Made by a program: the position numbers and the translations under genes. A model generated the notes under the pieces. It saw nothing but the letters and a program-made list of their open reading frames with translations. It was not told the DNA's origin and did not search any database. A stretch of DNA of 64,000 nucleotides from Acidimicrobiaceae bacterium (GTDB lineage: Bacteria; Actinomycetota; Acidimicrobiia; Acidimicrobiales; UBA8190), in the NCBI GenBank assembly GCA_003151475.1, contig PLXQ01000034.1:183537-247536 (forward strand), in the 5' to 3' direction. This document shows positions 61,748 through 64,000 of this stretch, in pieces. Position 1 is the stretch's first letter, and each line of letters begins with the position of its first letter.

Positions 61748-63244
61748 ATGGCGAGGTCGGGATCCGATGGTGTGACCGGTGCGGGGCGAGGCCGGGGACG
61801 TCGACGGAAGAGTCACCGGATCGGTGTCCTCGCCACCGCCGTCATCGTGGCCGGAGTCGCCGTGCCCGTGACATCGGCGACGGCGGCGACATCGGCAGCC
61901 GTCCGGACGCTCGACAACGCCAGCCGCAGTAGCCGAGGGGTCACCGCCACCAAGATCAACGTCGTCTTCCCCGTGTCGAACCTCACCACCTTGTCGTCGA
62001 ACTTCGGATTCGCCGGCGATGCCGAGTTCGCCGCCCAGAACAAGGCCATCCACACCTACGTGAACGCCGTCAACGCCCACGGCGGCATTAACGGGCGCAA
62101 GATCAACCCCATCATCGTCAGCTTCGACCCCACCAACGAAGCGGGCATGCGGGCCCTGTGCAAGCAGTGGACCGAGGGAAGTCCAGCGGTCTTCGCCGTG
62201 GTGGACGGACTCGGGTCGTGGACGGGCGACAACGAGCTGTGCATCACCCAGGAAGGCCACACCCCCTTCATCGGGCAGTGGACCACGACCACCAACTGGA
62301 CCAAGTTGGGCGCTCCCTACCTGTGGTGGACCGGCCCCGACCAGGCGTCGATCCTCGCCACCCTGGTGGCCTGGGCCAAAGGGGCGCACTTGATAGGCGG
62401 AAACCGGAAGCTGGGCATCGTGGCCGGGGACCGCGCCAGCGACCAGAAGGCCCTGAAGTCCTATCTGCTGCCCGATCTCAAGCGGGCCGGTATCAGCGCA
62501 GCGATGGTCGAGACCATCCCCGCCAATCCCTCGGACACGGCCTCGACCGGTTCGGCCGCACCTCTGATCGTGCAGCACCTGCAGGCGGCCGGCATCAATT
62601 CCGTGATCCCCCTGATGCCGTTCAATGCGCTGTTCCCCTACCTTCAGGCCGAGGCCCAGCAGAATTACTACCCCAAGCTGCTTCTGTCGGATTACGAGGG
62701 TTCCATCAATGTCACCCTCGGGCTCATCCCGACGCCCTACGAGAAGGAGCTGAACGGGCAGGAGGGCATCACGGCTGAGACATTGGGTGGCGTAGACGGG
62801 CCGCCGTCGTTGGTGGGCAAGGGCGGCTACGACGCCGGTGTGGCGAACTGCGACAAGATCTGGCACGCGGCGAATCCCAAGCCTATTTCAGGACAGACCC
62901 TCATCCACGGTGAGGCGCCGTCGCCTTATATAGAGGAGCAGGGGCCCACCGCCGGATGGTGCCAAGGGATCGACCTGTTCGCCACGGCGGCGAAGAAGGC
63001 CGGGCGCAACCTGACGCGGCGCAGTTTCGTCGAGGCCATGGCCGGCATCAAGAACTACACGGGCACGTACTCACCGACCTTGAGCTACGGGCCGGGCAAG
63101 TTCGCCGGACCCGACGACTATCAGGTCGTCCAGCTACACAACAACGTCCCGCCGTCCTCGGCGTGCGCGCTCACGTACCAGAAGATCACGCAGGGAACCT
63201 GCTGGCGCGTGATCCAGAGCTGGAAGCCCCTTGTCACCTCCTGA
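61748..63244 (+). CDS. LivJ-like periplasmic substrate-binding protein
   Basis: This 498-residue extracytoplasmic protein has an Arg-rich N terminus and a signal segment (GVLATAVIVAGVAVPVTSATA), then a type I periplasmic-binding fold: TKINVVFPVSNLTTL, GGINGRKINPIIVSFDPTNEAGMRALCKQW, LGIVAGDRASDQKALKSYLLP. It pairs with the MFS-LivF, LivHM and LivG proteins upstream. It is longer than typical LivJ (about 380). Several cysteines may form disulfides. The ATG at 61748 is chosen because AGGGAG lies eight bases before it; a GTG at 61739 is an alternative. Confidence 0.9.
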   Translation: MARSGSDGVTGAGRGRGRRRKSHRIGVLATAVIVAGVAVPVTSATAATSAAVRTLDNASRSSRGVTATKINVVFPVSNLTTLSSNFGFAGDAEFAAQNKAIHTYVNAVNAHGGINGRKINPIIVSFDPTNEAGMRALCKQWTEGSPAVFAVVDGLGSWTGDNELCITQEGHTPFIGQWTTTTNWTKLGAPYLWWTGPDQASILATLVAWAKGAHLIGGNRKLGIVAGDRASDQKALKSYLLPDLKRAGISAAMVETIPANPSDTASTGSAAPLIVQHLQAAGINSVIPLMPFNALFPYLQAEAQQNYYPKLLLSDYEGSINVTLGLIPTPYEKELNGQEGITAETLGGVDGPPSLVGKGGYDAGVANCDKIWHAANPKPISGQTLIHGEAPSPYIEEQGPTAGWCQGIDLFATAAKKAGRNLTRRSFVEAMAGIKNYTGTYSPTLSYGPGKFAGPDDYQVVQLHNNVPPSSACALTYQKITQGTCWRVIQSWKPLVTS

Positions 63245-63269
63245 CACGTCGTCATCTCCTCACATCGGG

Positions 63270-64000
63270 GTGCGGCCGCGTAACTTCTCGCCCTGGTACT
63301 CGTGGATGGTGCGCCTGCAGGAGCAACGACTGACCGACCCGCTACCGCCGGCCGGTGACCCGGGGATCGAGCAGTGGCGGATCCGCTGCCGGGCCCGACT
63401 GGGGGAGCTGCTCGGTCCCTTTCCCGGCGCCGTCGCCCTGGAGCTCGAGACGACCGAGACGGTCGACTGCGACGGGTACACGCGCCACACGATCGTCTTC
63501 GACACCGAGAAGACGATGTCGGTTCCGGCCTATCTGCTCGTGCCCGACGGCCGGGTGGCACCGGGCCCCGCCGTCCTGGCCGCCCACGGTCACGGTCCGG
63601 GGAAGTCACTGGTGTGTGGCCTGGTCGAGACCGAAGCGCCCAACGGTGACTACGCCGTGCAACTCGTCCGGCGGGGCTACGTGGTGCTCGCCCCCGATCT
63701 GCGGTGCTTCGGGGACCGGGCCGACTGGACCCCGGCCGACCACTACATCTGCGACACCAATCTGGTCCATGCCGTCATGGCGGGCGAGAATCCGCTGGCC
63801 CAGAATCTGTGGGACCTGGCCCGCTGTCTCGACGTCCTCGAGGCCCATCCCCTGGTCGACCCCCGACGTATCGGGATGGTGGGCCTCTCTTACGGCGGCA
63901 CGGTGACGCTCTTCCTGGCCGCCTGCGATGAGCGGGTGGCCGCCTGCGTGGTGAGCGGCTACTTCTCGTCATGGGCCGAGGCCCACAAGATGCCCTGGAA
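63270..64000 (+). CDS. Alpha/beta hydrolase (dienelactone hydrolase/abhydrolase type), partial
   Basis: Open from a GTG at 63270 to the window edge (243 codons visible). It shows PAVLAAHGHGPGKS near residue 95 (the oxyanion strand and HGHG), GYVVLAPDLRCFGDRADW, and the nucleophile elbow MVGLSYGGTVTLFLAACDERV near residue 206. The catalytic Asp and His would lie beyond the edge. It probably hydrolyses an ester or lactone and follows the LivJ-like gene by 25 bases on the same strand, so it may be in the uptake module. The start is not certain; an in-frame ATG at 63306 is possible. Confidence 0.8.
   Translation, partial: MRPRNFSPWYSWMVRLQEQRLTDPLPPAGDPGIEQWRIRCRARLGELLGPFPGAVALELETTETVDCDGYTRHTIVFDTEKTMSVPAYLLVPDGRVAPGPAVLAAHGHGPGKSLVCGLVETEAPNGDYAVQLVRRGYVVLAPDLRCFGDRADWTPADHYICDTNLVHAVMAGENPLAQNLWDLARCLDVLEAHPLVDPRRIGMVGLSYGGTVTLFLAACDERVAACVVSGYFSSWAEAHKMPW

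Overview
The window is 64 kb of GC-rich DNA with dense genes, many GTG starts and 4-base stop/start overlaps. Several features point to an actinobacterium, probably of the Acidimicrobiia type: F420/PPOX-type proteins, a mycobacterial-type GH15 trehalase, a MarP-like membrane protease, repeat proteins with paired cysteines, and fused LivHM and MFS-LivF transporters. The S53 (acid sedolisin) peptidase would suit an acidic habitat. Taxonomy is inferred from gene content; no rRNA or marker gene is present.

Region 1 (1-8495) is the right end of a probable integrative or defence island. It holds the end of jetA and complete jetB, jetC and jetD (a type I-like Wadjet anti-plasmid system), an HNH endonuclease, a nucleotidyltransferase-like remnant and a class II Fic protein. 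It ends at a 45-bp copy of the 3' half of a tRNA-Arg(ACG) gene, interpreted as an attachment site. The AAGCCAACA motif occurs on both sides of it.

Region 2 (9.1-20.8 kb) carries phosphoketolase and acetate kinase, then a minus-strand run of a HAD beta-phosphoglucomutase-like enzyme, a PPOX protein, a GH65 phosphorylase-like protein with an extra N-terminal domain, and a tandem-domain universal stress protein. Next come a truncated and frameshifted P-type ATPase, a frameshifted RutE-like nitroreductase and its divergent HxlR regulator. The set resembles mycobacterial dormancy (DosR) gene content, although no convincing DosR box was seen.

Region 3 (20.8-38 kb) is rich in secreted or surface proteins: an eight-repeat paired-cysteine protein, an S53 peptidase, a parallel beta-helix protein, a GH92 mannosidase, a CHAP protein and a Gly-rich fibre-like repeat protein. 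Between them lie an ANL acyl-CoA ligase, an F420/PPOX enzyme, two DJ-1-type genes, an ArdC-like protein, a broken glyoxalase-like gene and a TauD-type dioxygenase.

Region 4 (38-53 kb) is metabolic. It has a CMD/AhpD-like protein with the 5-oxoprolinase genes pxpA and pxpBC, an RDD membrane protein diverging from a MarP-like protease, and then a long plus-strand sugar-catabolism run: GH15, glucose 1-dehydrogenase-like, MBL hydrolase, GH4, beta-hydroxyacid dehydrogenase, class I aldolase-like, FGGY kinase, LarA-like racemase. Five junctions between co-oriented genes in this region carry short tandem duplications that include the upstream stop or the downstream start codon. This pattern is one of the most unusual signals in the window.

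Region 5 (53-64 kb) is a transport and CoA-activation cluster: an MFS permease fused to a LivF-like ATPase, a LivH-LivM fusion, LivG, a tandem CaiB/BaiF CoA-transferase fusion, an opposite-strand TauD-type dioxygenase, a LivJ-like binding protein and a truncated alpha/beta hydrolase. Together they look like a complete uptake and activation module for an unidentified organic acid or related compound.
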